DNA of 64,000 bases from Flagellimonas pacifica (lineage in GTDB: Bacteria > Bacteroidota > Bacteroidia > Flavobacteriales > Flavobacteriaceae): NCBI RefSeq assembly GCF_900215465.1, contig NZ_OBEH01000004.1, forward strand, positions 186,001 to 250,000. The letters run 5' to 3'. Numbering within the stretch: position 1 is the stretch's first letter; the number at the start of each line of letters is the position of its first letter. Of this stretch, positions 43,989 to 53,533 are shown piece after piece. Position numbers and translations under genes: made by a program. The notes beneath the pieces are model-generated. The model made no database searches. It was not told the origin of the DNA and saw only the letters and a program-made list of their open reading frames with translations.

Positions 43989-45224
43989 ATGGCAAAGGAA
44001 AACTTGGAATGTTCATTTTGTGGAAGAAAAAAACCTGAGACCAATCTTTTGATTGCTGGTTTGGATGCCCATATATGTGATAGATGTATTGAACAAGCCC
44101 ACAGTATAGTTGCGGAAGAATCCAAACAATCCAAAAATCAGGATCTTTCCTCAGAATTGGTTTTGAAAAAACCTATGGAAATCAGAGATTTCTTGGACAC
44201 CTTTGTTATAGGTCAGGAACGTACAAAAAAAGTAATGTCCGTTGCAGTGTATAATCATTACAAAAGACTTTTACAGCCAAAAGGGAAAGAAGAAGATGTA
44301 GAAATACAAAAGAGTAATATAGTAATGGTAGGGCAAACAGGAACAGGAAAGACCCTAATTGCAAAAACCATTGCCCGCATGCTTAATGTTCCTTTGGCCA
44401 TTGTAGATGCCACGGTGCTTACCGAAGCTGGGTACGTAGGAGAAGATGTGGAAAGCATCTTAACCAGATTACTGCAAGCTGCTGATTATAATCTTGAAAA
44501 AGCAGAACGAGGTATTGTTTTTATTGATGAAATAGATAAAATTGCCCGTAAAAGTGACAATCCATCCATAACTAGGGACGTTTCAGGAGAAGGTGTACAG
44601 CAAGGGCTTTTAAAATTACTCGAAGGAACCGTTGTAAATGTTCCGCCAAAAGGAGGTCGAAAACACCCAGACCAGAAATTTATAGAAGTCAATACGGAGA
44701 ATATCCTTTTTGTGGCAGGTGGTGCATTTGATGGTATTGAGCGTATTATCACCAAACGCTTGAATATGCAAGCAGTGGGGTATAGTGCTTCTAAAGCTGA
44801 GGACAATTTGGACAATGAGAACATTCTTCAATACATCATTCCAAAAGATTTAAAGGAGTTTGGGCTTATTCCTGAAATTATAGGAAGACTTCCCGTTCTT
44901 ACACATATGAATCCTTTAGATTCTAAAACATTAAGAGCCATCCTTACAGAGCCAAAAAATGCAATTATAAAGCAATATGAAAAGCTCTTTGCAATGGATG
45001 AAATTACCTTTAGCATAACAGAGCAGGCATTGAATTATATTGTAGAAAAAGCGGTTGAATACAAATTAGGCGCCAGGGGCCTTCGCTCTCTTTGTGAAGC
45101 TGTGTTCACCGATGCCATGTTTATGTTGCCAAGTAGTGATGAAAATGAGTTTAAGGTGACCAAGGCTTATGCCGAAGAAAAACTTTCCTATGAAACCATT
45201 AAGAAACTAAAAGCCGTTTCTTAA
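43989..45224 (+). CDS. clpX: ATP-dependent Clp protease ATP-binding subunit ClpX
   Basis: AAA+ unfoldase that feeds ClpP. The N-terminal zinc-binding domain has Cys8, Cys11, Cys30 and Cys33. Walker A is [13 protein letters not shown], Walker [14 protein letters not shown], sensor and pore regions include [15 protein letters not shown], and the C-terminal small domain contains [19 protein letters not shown]. 411 aa, complete. Convergent with the next minus-strand gene. Confidence 0.98.
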   Translation: MAKENLECSFCGRKKPETNLLIAGLDAHICDRCIEQAHSIVAEESKQSKNQDLSSELVLKKPMEIRDFLDTFVIGQERTKKVMSVAVYNHYKRLLQPKGKEEDVEIQKSNIVMVGQTGTGKTLIAKTIARMLNVPLAIVDATVLTEAGYVGEDVESILTRLLQAADYNLEKAERGIVFIDEIDKIARKSDNPSITRDVSGEGVQQGLLKLLEGTVVNVPPKGGRKHPDQKFIEVNTENILFVAGGAFDGIERIITKRLNMQAVGYSASKAEDNLDNENILQYIIPKDLKEFGLIPEIIGRLPVLTHMNPLDSKTLRAILTEPKNAIIKQYEKLFAMDEITFSITEQALNYIVEKAVEYKLGARGLRSLCEAVFTDAMFMLPSSDENEFKVTKAYAEEKLSYETIKKLKAVS

Positions 45225-45226
45225 AA

Positions 45227-45766
45227 CTAAACAGCTTTTTTAGTTACTTTTTCTAAAAGCTCCATACAAACTTGGGCAATTATTTTTTCGTCTGAATATA
45301 ATTGATGCCCAAAGCTTGGAATTACGTTCATGTTAGGCTCCACCCGTTTTACCCATTCAGAATCAGGTCTAAACTCATCTCGTTCACCAAAAATTAAGTT
45401 TAAAGGTGTATTGGGCTTATTATTTTCCAACCTAATCCTAGTTGGCGATAATGCGGTAATCGACTTTGTCGGAAGCCCTTTTAAAGCAGCTTTCCAAGCA
45501 ATGGTGCCTCCGGTACTAAAAGCCAAATAATGACAAGGTTCTTTTTCTTTTTTCAGCAAATGGGCCACAGCAGTATCTATACCTCCATTAACAAATGCCT
45601 TATGGATATTTTCTTCTGTGGAAACGGTAACATCTATATTACCCAATTGTTGACTATCATAAAATGTGATATCGTAGTATTGTTGCAGGTATCCAAAGTA
45701 AGAAGTAATCCAAAGTCCCTTCTTTACGCCCCACATATCGGAAATAATAACCAGTTTTTCAGCCAT
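45227..45766 (-). CDS. Alpha/beta-hydrolase-like protein
   Basis: A 179-residue single-domain protein (LVIISDMWGVKKGLWITSYF; nucleophile-like LAFSTGGTIAWKAAL with Ser in the FSTGG motif; LIFGERDEF with a candidate Asp; and PSFGHQLYSDEK with His). The triad elements are in the right order for a small alpha/beta hydrolase. Substrate and role unknown. Only 2 bases separate it from the convergent clpX stop. Confidence 0.75.
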   Translation of the reverse strand: MAEKLVIISDMWGVKKGLWITSYFGYLQQYYDITFYDSQQLGNIDVTVSTEENIHKAFVNGGIDTAVAHLLKKEKEPCHYLAFSTGGTIAWKAALKGLPTKSITALSPTRIRLENNKPNTPLNLIFGERDEFRPDSEWVKRVEPNMNVIPSFGHQLYSDEKIIAQVCMELLEKVTKKAV

Positions 45767-45933
45767 AACCTATTTAATTAGTGTTTATAAGAAAAGGGAA
45801 CTCAAAATTTCTAAATCAAACTTCAGTCATAAACGACGAAAAACCATATTTATTTGTCCAAAGGAAAAATTTGTTCGGTAAATGGAAAGTGTGTACGAAA
45901 ACGTTATAATTAGGACTATTTTATTCTAAACCT

Positions 45934-47451
45934 CTAGGATTCCATGTTCATTTTAAGTAATTCTTCAATATAACCTCTCTCATTGGACAACCTAGGAATC
46001 TTATGTTGTCCACCTAATTTGTTCTTGGATTTTAGCCAATCGTGGAACAAGTTTGGTCTGGCTACATGTACTTTAGGCATTCTTAGCGTAATGTTATTGT
46101 ACCGTTTTGCTTCGTAATCAGAGTTAAGTGATTTAAGGGCATTATCTAAGAATTCAGTAAAATAGGCAATGTCCGTTGGCTGCTTTCTAAATTCTATTAT
46201 CCATTCGTGAGTTCCTTTTTCACGACCATCCATAAAAACCGGTGCCGCCGTGTAGTCCATGATTTCTGCATTAGTCTTTTGGCATATTTGCTTCAAGGCC
46301 TCCTCCGCATTCTCAATGATCAATTCCTCACCAAAAGCATTTATATGATGTTTTGTGCGTCCTGTAATACGAATTCTATACGGGTCTTTGGACATGAATC
46401 TCACCGTGTCCCCTATTTTGTATCTCCACAAACCGCCATTTGTAGTAATGACAATAGCATAGTTCACCCCTAACTCAACCTCCCATAAAGGAATCGCCCT
46501 CTCTTCTTTTCCTGAAGAATTCATAGGTATAAACTCATAAAAAATGCCATAGTCCAACATCAACAAAAGGTCTTGAGAATTATTTCTATCCTGGATAGCA
46601 AAAAAACCTTCGGATGCATTATACGTTTCATAGTAATTAAAGTTTTTCCTAGGCAAGAGTTTTCTATACTGTTCTTTATAAGGTGCAAAACTCACCCCAC
46701 CATGAAAATACACCTCCAAGTTCTCCCAAATCTCAAAAAGATGGGTTTTTCCTGTTTTTTCAATTACATCATTCAGCAAAACCAGCATCCATGAAGGAAC
46801 CCCTACCAGGCTTGTCACATTTTCACGAATACTTTCCTCAATAATAGCTTCTAATTTGGACTCCCATTCGCTCATGAGCGATACTTTATTACTGGGTGTA
46901 CTGCTATATTCTGCCCATAACGGCATATTATCAATCAAAATAGCAGAAAGGTCACCAAAAAAAGTTCCATTATCCTCATAAAGTTCTTTGCTGCCTCCCA
47001 ACCTAAGGCTTTTCCCCATAAACAATTGGGAGTTTTCATTATTGTTCAAGTACAGACATAATAAATCTTTACCTGATTTATAATGACAGTCTTCCAATGC
47101 TTCGGTACTCACCGGAATAAACTTGCTCTTTGCATTGGTAGTACCACTGCTTTTGGCAAACCATTTTATGGCTGTTGGCCAAAACAAATTTTGTTCCCCC
47201 TTCCTTGTTCGTTCTATTAAACCCGCAACTTCCTCATAACTTACTATGGGCACTCTATTGGCAAAATCTTCGTATTTGTTAATATCCTCAAATCCATATT
47301 GTCTTCCCAACATAGTACCTTCGGAAAAATCTATCAATTGGCGTAGCACCTCATTTTGCACATCCGAAGGATACTTCAAAAAAAGTTCTATCTGATGATA
47401 ACGCTTTTTTAATAACCAAGAAGCAATGGAATTGAATAAAGGTATTGGCAT
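45934..47451 (-). CDS. GH3-family (auxin-responsive promoter type) acyl-adenylate enzyme
   Basis: Member of the GH3 branch of adenylate-forming enzymes that join carboxylic acids to amino acids or other amines; bacterial members have unknown substrates. Motifs: KWFAKSSGTTNAKSKFIPVS (ATP-binding P-loop-like), YETYNASEGFFAIQDR, YAIVITTNGGLWRYKIGDTV and RTKHHINAFGEELI. The start is set at 47451 (MPIPLFNSIASWLLKKR), giving 505 aa; the frame extends 18 codons upstream with a non-conserved stretch. Divergent from DUF2797. Confidence 0.9.
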   Translation of the reverse strand: MPIPLFNSIASWLLKKRYHQIELFLKYPSDVQNEVLRQLIDFSEGTMLGRQYGFEDINKYEDFANRVPIVSYEEVAGLIERTRKGEQNLFWPTAIKWFAKSSGTTNAKSKFIPVSTEALEDCHYKSGKDLLCLYLNNNENSQLFMGKSLRLGGSKELYEDNGTFFGDLSAILIDNMPLWAEYSSTPSNKVSLMSEWESKLEAIIEESIRENVTSLVGVPSWMLVLLNDVIEKTGKTHLFEIWENLEVYFHGGVSFAPYKEQYRKLLPRKNFNYYETYNASEGFFAIQDRNNSQDLLLMLDYGIFYEFIPMNSSGKEERAIPLWEVELGVNYAIVITTNGGLWRYKIGDTVRFMSKDPYRIRITGRTKHHINAFGEELIIENAEEALKQICQKTNAEIMDYTAAPVFMDGREKGTHEWIIEFRKQPTDIAYFTEFLDNALKSLNSDYEAKRYNNITLRMPKVHVARPNLFHDWLKSKNKLGGQHKIPRLSNERGYIEELLKMNMES

Positions 47452-47549
47452 TTTAGGTATCTTTAACCTATTAGAAGGCTGGGTACGATAGCTAAAATAG
47501 GTCATCTGGCATTCATTATCAAATCAGTTAAAAAACAATTATTCTCATC

Positions 47550-48344
47550 ATGCTTTACGAAGGAGTCCTCCGCAAAATGCAAACCGAAATTGGCAATCCA
47601 ATTCAGTATTATTTGGTTTTTGAAAACGATTTCATCAACATGAACCAACTGTTGGACAAGGAAATACAAATAGACTTCATTAAATTTCAGTGTTTGAATT
47701 GTGGTAGGGAGAGGCCCATTTACCGACAAGGGTTTTGCAAATCTTGTTTTTATGACTCTCCAGCGGCAGGAGATTGGATCATGAAACCTGAATTGAGTAC
47801 TGCCCATTTGGATAAGGAGGATCGTGATTTGGAGTATGAAAAGCAGGTACAACTGCAACCACACATTGTATACTTGGCAAACAGCAGCAATGTTAAGGTT
47901 GGGGTTACCAGAAAAACCCAAGTGCCCACTAGATGGATTGATCAAGGTGCCCATGAGGCTATTGAGATTGTGGAAGTTCCCAATAGATACTTAGCAGGGA
48001 TTACCGAAGTTGCCTTAAAAGCACATGTTAGCGACAAAACTAGCTGGCAAAAAATGCTGACCAACCGCATAGATGATGTGGATTTGGCTGAATGGAGGGA
48101 TAAGTTACATTCAAGTATCCCAGAAGAGGCAAGTGAATATTTTTTGACTAGTAATACGGAAACCCAGATGGATTTCCCCGTACTGCAGTATCCTGAAAAA
48201 GTAAAAAGCCTCAACTTGGATAAAACCCCAAGCTACAAAGGCATTTTAAAAGGGATTAAAGGTCAATACCTCATCTTTGATGACAGTACAGTCTTCAATA
48301 TTAGAGGCAACGAAGGCTATTTTGTAGGGGTATCCATTAATTGA
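47550..48344 (+). CDS. DUF2797 protein (zinc-ribbon containing)
   Basis: A 264-residue protein with a Cys4 zinc-binding pattern (CLNCGRERPIYRQGFCKSC, about residues 50-68), followed by a GIY-YIG-like-fold region (HIVYLANSSNVKVGVTRKTQ, TRWIDQGAHEAIEI). It matches DUF2797, widespread in bacteria; function is not established. The PD40 gene follows 7 bases later. Confidence 0.88.
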   Translation: MLYEGVLRKMQTEIGNPIQYYLVFENDFINMNQLLDKEIQIDFIKFQCLNCGRERPIYRQGFCKSCFYDSPAAGDWIMKPELSTAHLDKEDRDLEYEKQVQLQPHIVYLANSSNVKVGVTRKTQVPTRWIDQGAHEAIEIVEVPNRYLAGITEVALKAHVSDKTSWQKMLTNRIDDVDLAEWRDKLHSSIPEEASEYFLTSNTETQMDFPVLQYPEKVKSLNLDKTPSYKGILKGIKGQYLIFDDSTVFNIRGNEGYFVGVSIN

Positions 48345-48351
48345 ATCCAAC

Positions 48352-50091
48352 ATGGGAAATAGAATCGTGAAAAAAAATGCAGCTCTTTTTGCTTTACTTT
48401 TCATGGGTTCATTCCTATTGGCTCAGAATTCAACCAAAATCAGCAAAACCCTTGTTGAAGAAGAAAATATTTCAACCAGTTTAGTAGAATACTCTTCCTC
48501 CTTTTCCAATGATGCGAAAGAATTATACTTTGCTCGGAGTAGACAAGAATGGGGTAAGGGCAATTTGAAGAGTGCTATTTACCATTCAATTTTTGATGGT
48601 GAAAATTGGACAAAACCAAAAATCACATCATTTTCTGGACAATATGATGATAGCGACCCACATCTTACAAAAAATGGAAACATCTTATATTTCATTTCAG
48701 ATAGGCCTTCTAAAAACAGCATTCAGTCCTCAGATATTTGGGTGGTAAAAAAAGGTGATTCTGGAGTATGGGGAACGCCTGTTAGGCTGCCACACCCTAT
48801 TAACTCCAAGAATAGGGAATATAGCCCTAGAACTGATGGGAAGGGCAACTTGTATTTTGCTTCGGATAGGGACGGGGGATATGGCCAAGGGGACCTCTAT
48901 GTAGCCATGAATGATGGTCAAGGGAGGTTAAAAGCCCCAACAAACATGGGGAATATCATCAATTCGTCAACCGGGGAATGGAATCTGGGGATTAGTTCTG
49001 ATGGCAACATATTAATTTTTGAGGCATCCCAAAAAAAGCAGAATGTTTCACCTTATGGCGACCTCTATATCAGTTTTAAACAGGAAGACACATGGACCAT
49101 TCCTCAAAATATAAAAGAACTTAATACCTCTGGAAGTGATCTTTATCCATTTCTAACAGATGATTTGAAGTTGCTATATTTTACAAGTAGTGATAGCCTA
49201 AAAAGTACGGATACCAATATTTATGTAACCGATTTTGCCTCCATTCTTAAAAAGTACCAAACAAATACACCCGTTACACCCATAAATGAGAAGTGTCTCA
49301 CCAACAATTCATTTGAAGATAGATATGCCTCCTACTCCCCAAATGGGCAAAACATCTTATTCGAATCGAACAGGGATGGCAACTGGGAAATTTATTTGAT
49401 GGATAAAAATGGTGAAAATGTACAACGACTTACCAAAAGCACCTCAGATAATAGAAGGCCCTCTTGGCATCCCAATGGGAAAAAAATAATTTTTGAATCT
49501 AATAGAAATGGAAAATTTGAGCTGTTTATTTTAAAAATCAAAAACAGAAAAGTCACCAAGCTCTTAGATCCAATAGGTAATGAAGAACCAATTTTTGCAT
49601 CATTTGCCCCAAATGGGAAAAGTATAGCAGTCAGCTTTAAAGCGTCTGAAAGTAAAAGCAATCTTGTTTTGCTCAACAAAAAAGGTAGGTTACTCCAAAA
49701 ACTTACAAGTAATGAAAAGAGGACGTTTTATCCAAAATGGTCCGGTGACGGTAACGAAATTGTCTTTTTCTCCAGACAGGACACCAATAACCAAGATGAT
49801 GAGATTTATAAGCTGAACTTAAAAACAGGAAAAGAGACCAGATTAACAAATTGGCACAAGCACAATTTCTGCCCCTCATGGTCCCATAATAGCAAGAAAA
49901 TTGCATATGTTACCTCTATGGAAGGTACACGTCCAGAAATTTATATAATGGATGCGGACGGTAGCAACCAGATTAGATTGACCTATAACAAGGATGGGGA
50001 AACCTTGCCCAATTGGCATCCAACAGAGAACAAAATACTGGTTACCGCGTACAGGAATGGCAACTATGAAATATGTGAATTAGAGCTATAA
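48352..50091 (+). CDS. TolB-like/PD40 beta-propeller exported protein
   Basis: A 579-residue exported protein (signal peptide 1-24, FLLAQ) with about nine or ten PD40/WD40-like blades. Typical phrases are SPNGQNILFESNRDGNWEIYL, HPNGKKIIFESNRNGKFELF, SGDGNEIVFFSRQD, and HNSKKIAYVTSMEGTRPEIY. No peptidase domain follows, unlike DPP-IV proteins. It probably binds a partner in the periplasm; function unknown. Convergent with the AsmA-family gene. Confidence 0.85.
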   Translation: MGNRIVKKNAALFALLFMGSFLLAQNSTKISKTLVEEENISTSLVEYSSSFSNDAKELYFARSRQEWGKGNLKSAIYHSIFDGENWTKPKITSFSGQYDDSDPHLTKNGNILYFISDRPSKNSIQSSDIWVVKKGDSGVWGTPVRLPHPINSKNREYSPRTDGKGNLYFASDRDGGYGQGDLYVAMNDGQGRLKAPTNMGNIINSSTGEWNLGISSDGNILIFEASQKKQNVSPYGDLYISFKQEDTWTIPQNIKELNTSGSDLYPFLTDDLKLLYFTSSDSLKSTDTNIYVTDFASILKKYQTNTPVTPINEKCLTNNSFEDRYASYSPNGQNILFESNRDGNWEIYLMDKNGENVQRLTKSTSDNRRPSWHPNGKKIIFESNRNGKFELFILKIKNRKVTKLLDPIGNEEPIFASFAPNGKSIAVSFKASESKSNLVLLNKKGRLLQKLTSNEKRTFYPKWSGDGNEIVFFSRQDTNNQDDEIYKLNLKTGKETRLTNWHKHNFCPSWSHNSKKIAYVTSMEGTRPEIYIMDADGSNQIRLTYNKDGETLPNWHPTENKILVTAYRNGNYEICELEL

Positions 50092-50093
50092 AA

Positions 50094-52784
50094 TCAATTC
50101 ACGGTATCCTTTTTCTTTTTGCCCAAAAGACCTCCCAAAATAGATTTTGCTGTCTTCTCCACAGGGTCTTCACTGGTTTCTGTGGAATCCTTGGTCTTTA
50201 CACTATCTTTCTTTGTGCCTCCCAAAAGAGTTCCCAGGGCTTCTTTTACTCCAGATGATTCGGTGGCAGTAGAATCGTTGCCATTTTTATTGAACACATC
50301 AGAGATTAAGTCTTTGGCAGTATCCTTTCCTTGGTTTAGCAGTTTTTGTTTTTGAATTTCCACTAATTGCTTCGTCAATTTGGAAATTCCTGAGCTTAAA
50401 TCAGTGCTTACTGTTGGACTAGCATAATTTCCTCCAATATTTGCCACCACAGGAATTGATACATCTTTCAGACTTGAGTCGTCCATTTTTGCAATCAAGT
50501 TATTTACCTCACTTCCCAAATATTTGGCTGGCACGTCCAAAGTAGCTTTGTACTGCAATTGTTTATCAAAGGTGTGGCTACCATCAACATTTACGGCAAT
50601 ATCCTTATACTTGAGGGTAAAAGGCTTCACTTTTACAGAACCATTATCAAAGCTCAAGGCGGTTTTTAAATCACTTAAATCCAAGTTCTTAGTATCCAAA
50701 AAACTAAGTTTACCATCTAAGGCGGAAAGTAAGGGAGCTTTTTTAGCATCCACCTTGGTGGACAACAATTCTGCAAGTACATTTCCAGAAATGGTGGCCA
50801 AATTGGGGGTAAAATCCTCCTTTAAATTTCCTGAAATCTTTACATCTGAATTCAATTTTCCTTGAAGGGCATTTGCAAGAGGTGCCAATACATTAAACAA
50901 TTCCATGGACTTGAAAGATTCTCCAATATTGAAATTGCTCATTCCCAAGTCCATATCAAAAGTGGAAGTTTCTTCTTTGGTAGAAACAGAACCGTTCACA
51001 CCCAAAGTACCACCGAACAAATCAGACTTCAAGTTCTTTACCGTGGCTGTTTCATCTTTAACAATCAATGTACCTTCTACATTTTTGAGATTCAAATTAT
51101 CATACAACACACTGCCTGCCTTAGCATCAATCGTACAATCCAAAAACGAGGGAATCTTAATGCGTTCTTCACCTTCCGAAGATGCGCTTTCACCTTCTTC
51201 CCTACCATTCTCTTCAACCATAAAATCATTCAAAGCAAATGTATTGGAGGTCAATTCGAAATGCCCTTCCACTTTTTCATTATTGAACATAAAACCCAAT
51301 AAATTGGTTAAGGTCCCGGTTGAACTAAAATCGGTATCTCCTGTTTTGCCCTCAAAGGTATTTAAGGAAACTGTTTGCGGATTAAAAGTCATTGCAGCAG
51401 CGTTTATCACCACAGGATTCTTTAATTCCTCAGAATTGTATTCAAAATCCGAAAGTTCCAGATTTCCACTCGTCTGGGTCTTTTCGTACTGTTCTTTTTC
51501 TAAAGAGGCCATATCAAAGGCTGTAGTTATGTCAGCAACCAATATTCCCTTTAAATCATAATCCGAAGGCACTGGATACGCTTTGGATATATTTGCAAGG
51601 TTCATTTTACCATCAACACGTGCATTTACTTTGGTATTTCCCAACAAGTTGCTGATTCTGGAAATAAGGTCAAACTTATCTTGATCTATGGTAAAAGACA
51701 GCTTTTTAATATCAACAAAGGTATCCTCCGTAACACCTGTAGTGTTCTTGATTTCTGTATCAATAAAAACATTTTGAACGGATTTTGGTAAATCAGGGTA
51801 TTTAAAAGAGGCATTCTCAGAATTAATTTTGATGTTGAAAGTGGGGATATGCTCTTCATCCACAATTCCTTTAAATTGACCAGCTACTTCAAAATTACCG
51901 GTGGTCTGTACCTCATCAATATTTTTTGAGTAGGCTTCTGGAATAACTGCCAAAAAGTTTTTGAAATCTGAAGATGGGGTTTTAAAACTGACATCTACTT
52001 CTTGATTTTCTTCGTTCAACTGCACAAATCCATCAAAAATCAAGGGCAATTGATTAATCATGGCCTTGTTTTCCAAAAAGGAATATTTATTTTCCTTTAA
52101 ATCGATGCCAATGAGTGCATCCAAAAACAACTTATTATTGTTCAAATATTTAGTGCTGTCCAATTCAAAAGATACCAATGCATCTGTTGTTGTATTCAGT
52201 TCGGAAGTTTCCAAGGAAAGGTCACCTGTCCCTTCGTGGTTCATTTCAGTAATGGCCAGATGCATGCCACTGGACAAATCCTCATAAATAATTTCAGTAT
52301 CTGTTATTGAATAGGAATCCATGACCAAGGAAAAACTATTAGAGGATTCTTCCACACTCTCAGTTGACACTCCCTCTTCTTCTTTTGCTATATCATAATT
52401 GGCATTTTCGGCTTCATCTACTTTAATATGGAGTTTTGCACCACCAATATTGAGGCTTTTGATGCCAATGGGTTCTTCAGCTGTTTTGAATAGCTCATTT
52501 ATCGACATTTTAAGCTCAATTTGCTCGGATGCAAATAAGGTATCACCCTCAAAAGGCGCTTTATTTACTAAAGAAATGCTCTTTAATTGCACATTGGCAT
52601 TAGGGAAACTCTTGAGCAGACTCAGATTGGCCTCATCAAAATCCAAGGTGGCATTGATGTTGTTATTGACCTTGTTTTTAATGATTTCTGCTATTTTACC
52701 TTCCAATAGCAAAGGCAAGGCAACGATAATTGCAATCAGGACAAGTAGGGTTATGCCTGTAATTTTTAGGGCTTTTGTTCTCAT
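50094..52784 (-). CDS. AsmA-family protein
   Basis: Large (896 aa) inner-membrane-anchored periplasmic protein with an N-terminal helix (ITGITLLVLIAIIVALPLLL) and AsmA domains in the N- and C-terminal parts (SLVNKAPFEGDTLFASEQIELKM-like and FDNGSVKVKPFTLKYKDI near the end). Long beta-strand repeats suit the lipid-channel fold (TamB/AsmA/VPS13-like) proposed for phospholipid transfer. The last 80 residues are charged and low complexity. It is followed on the same strand by no close partner. Confidence 0.88.
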   Translation of the reverse strand: MRTKALKITGITLLVLIAIIVALPLLLEGKIAEIIKNKVNNNINATLDFDEANLSLLKSFPNANVQLKSISLVNKAPFEGDTLFASEQIELKMSINELFKTAEEPIGIKSLNIGGAKLHIKVDEAENANYDIAKEEEGVSTESVEESSNSFSLVMDSYSITDTEIIYEDLSSGMHLAITEMNHEGTGDLSLETSELNTTTDALVSFELDSTKYLNNNKLFLDALIGIDLKENKYSFLENKAMINQLPLIFDGFVQLNEENQEVDVSFKTPSSDFKNFLAVIPEAYSKNIDEVQTTGNFEVAGQFKGIVDEEHIPTFNIKINSENASFKYPDLPKSVQNVFIDTEIKNTTGVTEDTFVDIKKLSFTIDQDKFDLISRISNLLGNTKVNARVDGKMNLANISKAYPVPSDYDLKGILVADITTAFDMASLEKEQYEKTQTSGNLELSDFEYNSEELKNPVVINAAAMTFNPQTVSLNTFEGKTGDTDFSSTGTLTNLLGFMFNNEKVEGHFELTSNTFALNDFMVEENGREEGESASSEGEERIKIPSFLDCTIDAKAGSVLYDNLNLKNVEGTLIVKDETATVKNLKSDLFGGTLGVNGSVSTKEETSTFDMDLGMSNFNIGESFKSMELFNVLAPLANALQGKLNSDVKISGNLKEDFTPNLATISGNVLAELLSTKVDAKKAPLLSALDGKLSFLDTKNLDLSDLKTALSFDNGSVKVKPFTLKYKDIAVNVDGSHTFDKQLQYKATLDVPAKYLGSEVNNLIAKMDDSSLKDVSIPVVANIGGNYASPTVSTDLSSGISKLTKQLVEIQKQKLLNQGKDTAKDLISDVFNKNGNDSTATESSGVKEALGTLLGGTKKDSVKTKDSTETSEDPVEKTAKSILGGLLGKKKKDTVN

Positions 52785-52821
52785 AATTTGGGAATTTTAC
52801 AACAAAATAAGCAAGAAGCTC

Positions 52822-53529
52822 TCAATCAAGGGCTATTTCTTCACCTATTTTTAAGTTAAATCTTTTCCGTAATAGATATACGAAAAGATACAGTAAAGGG
52901 GTGTCCAACAGGGCAATAAAAATTTTAAAGACAAATCCACTGATGACCAGACCGTAGAAAAGCTTCCAAGGAATTTCGCCAAAAGAGCACAATAATAGTA
53001 CTACTGTAAAGGTGTCTATAAATTGGGATGAAAAGGTAGAAAAGTTATTTCGTAACCAAAGATGTTTTCCTTTGGTAAGCCTTTTCCAGAAATGATATAG
53101 TTGAATATCTACAAACTGAGCTAACAGATAGGCCATCATAGAAGCAAAAACAGCGACTATTGTATTTCCAAAAACAGATTTAAACATGTCATCTGTAACC
53201 GGAGACCAATCTGTTGCCGGTGAAGCAGAAGCTGTGTAAACAATCAGTAATGAAAAGAATGAGGCAAAAATACCCGCCACCACTACTTGATTTGCCTTTT
53301 TCTTACCAAAAATTTCCGATATCAAATCGGTAATCAGAAATGTAATGGGGTAAGGTAAAATCCCCACCGAAATCTCAAAGAGCGGAGCACCTAAAATGGT
53401 AACATCCCCAAAGGGGTTCCAATAAAAGAATTTTTGAAAAATAAGATTGGACACCACCAGGGAAGTAATGAACAACGCTCCCAGGTAAAGGTAAATGGAA
53501 AACGCAGTTCTTTTGTCCTTTTGCGTCAT
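52822..53529 (-). CDS. Queuosine precursor transporter (VUT/YhhQ family)
   Basis: A 235-residue integral membrane protein with about six helices and the VUT-1 pattern (PYPITFLITDLISEIFGKKKANQ; MAYLLAQFVDIQLYHFWKRLT; LRNNFSTFSSQFIDTFTVVLL). Family members take up the queuosine precursors preQ0 or preQ1. It lies 4 bases after sppA on the same strand. Confidence 0.92.
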   Translation of the reverse strand: MTQKDKRTAFSIYLYLGALFITSLVVSNLIFQKFFYWNPFGDVTILGAPLFEISVGILPYPITFLITDLISEIFGKKKANQVVVAGIFASFFSLLIVYTASASPATDWSPVTDDMFKSVFGNTIVAVFASMMAYLLAQFVDIQLYHFWKRLTKGKHLWLRNNFSTFSSQFIDTFTVVLLLCSFGEIPWKLFYGLVISGFVFKIFIALLDTPLLYLFVYLLRKRFNLKIGEEIALD

Positions 53530-53533
53530 CCTC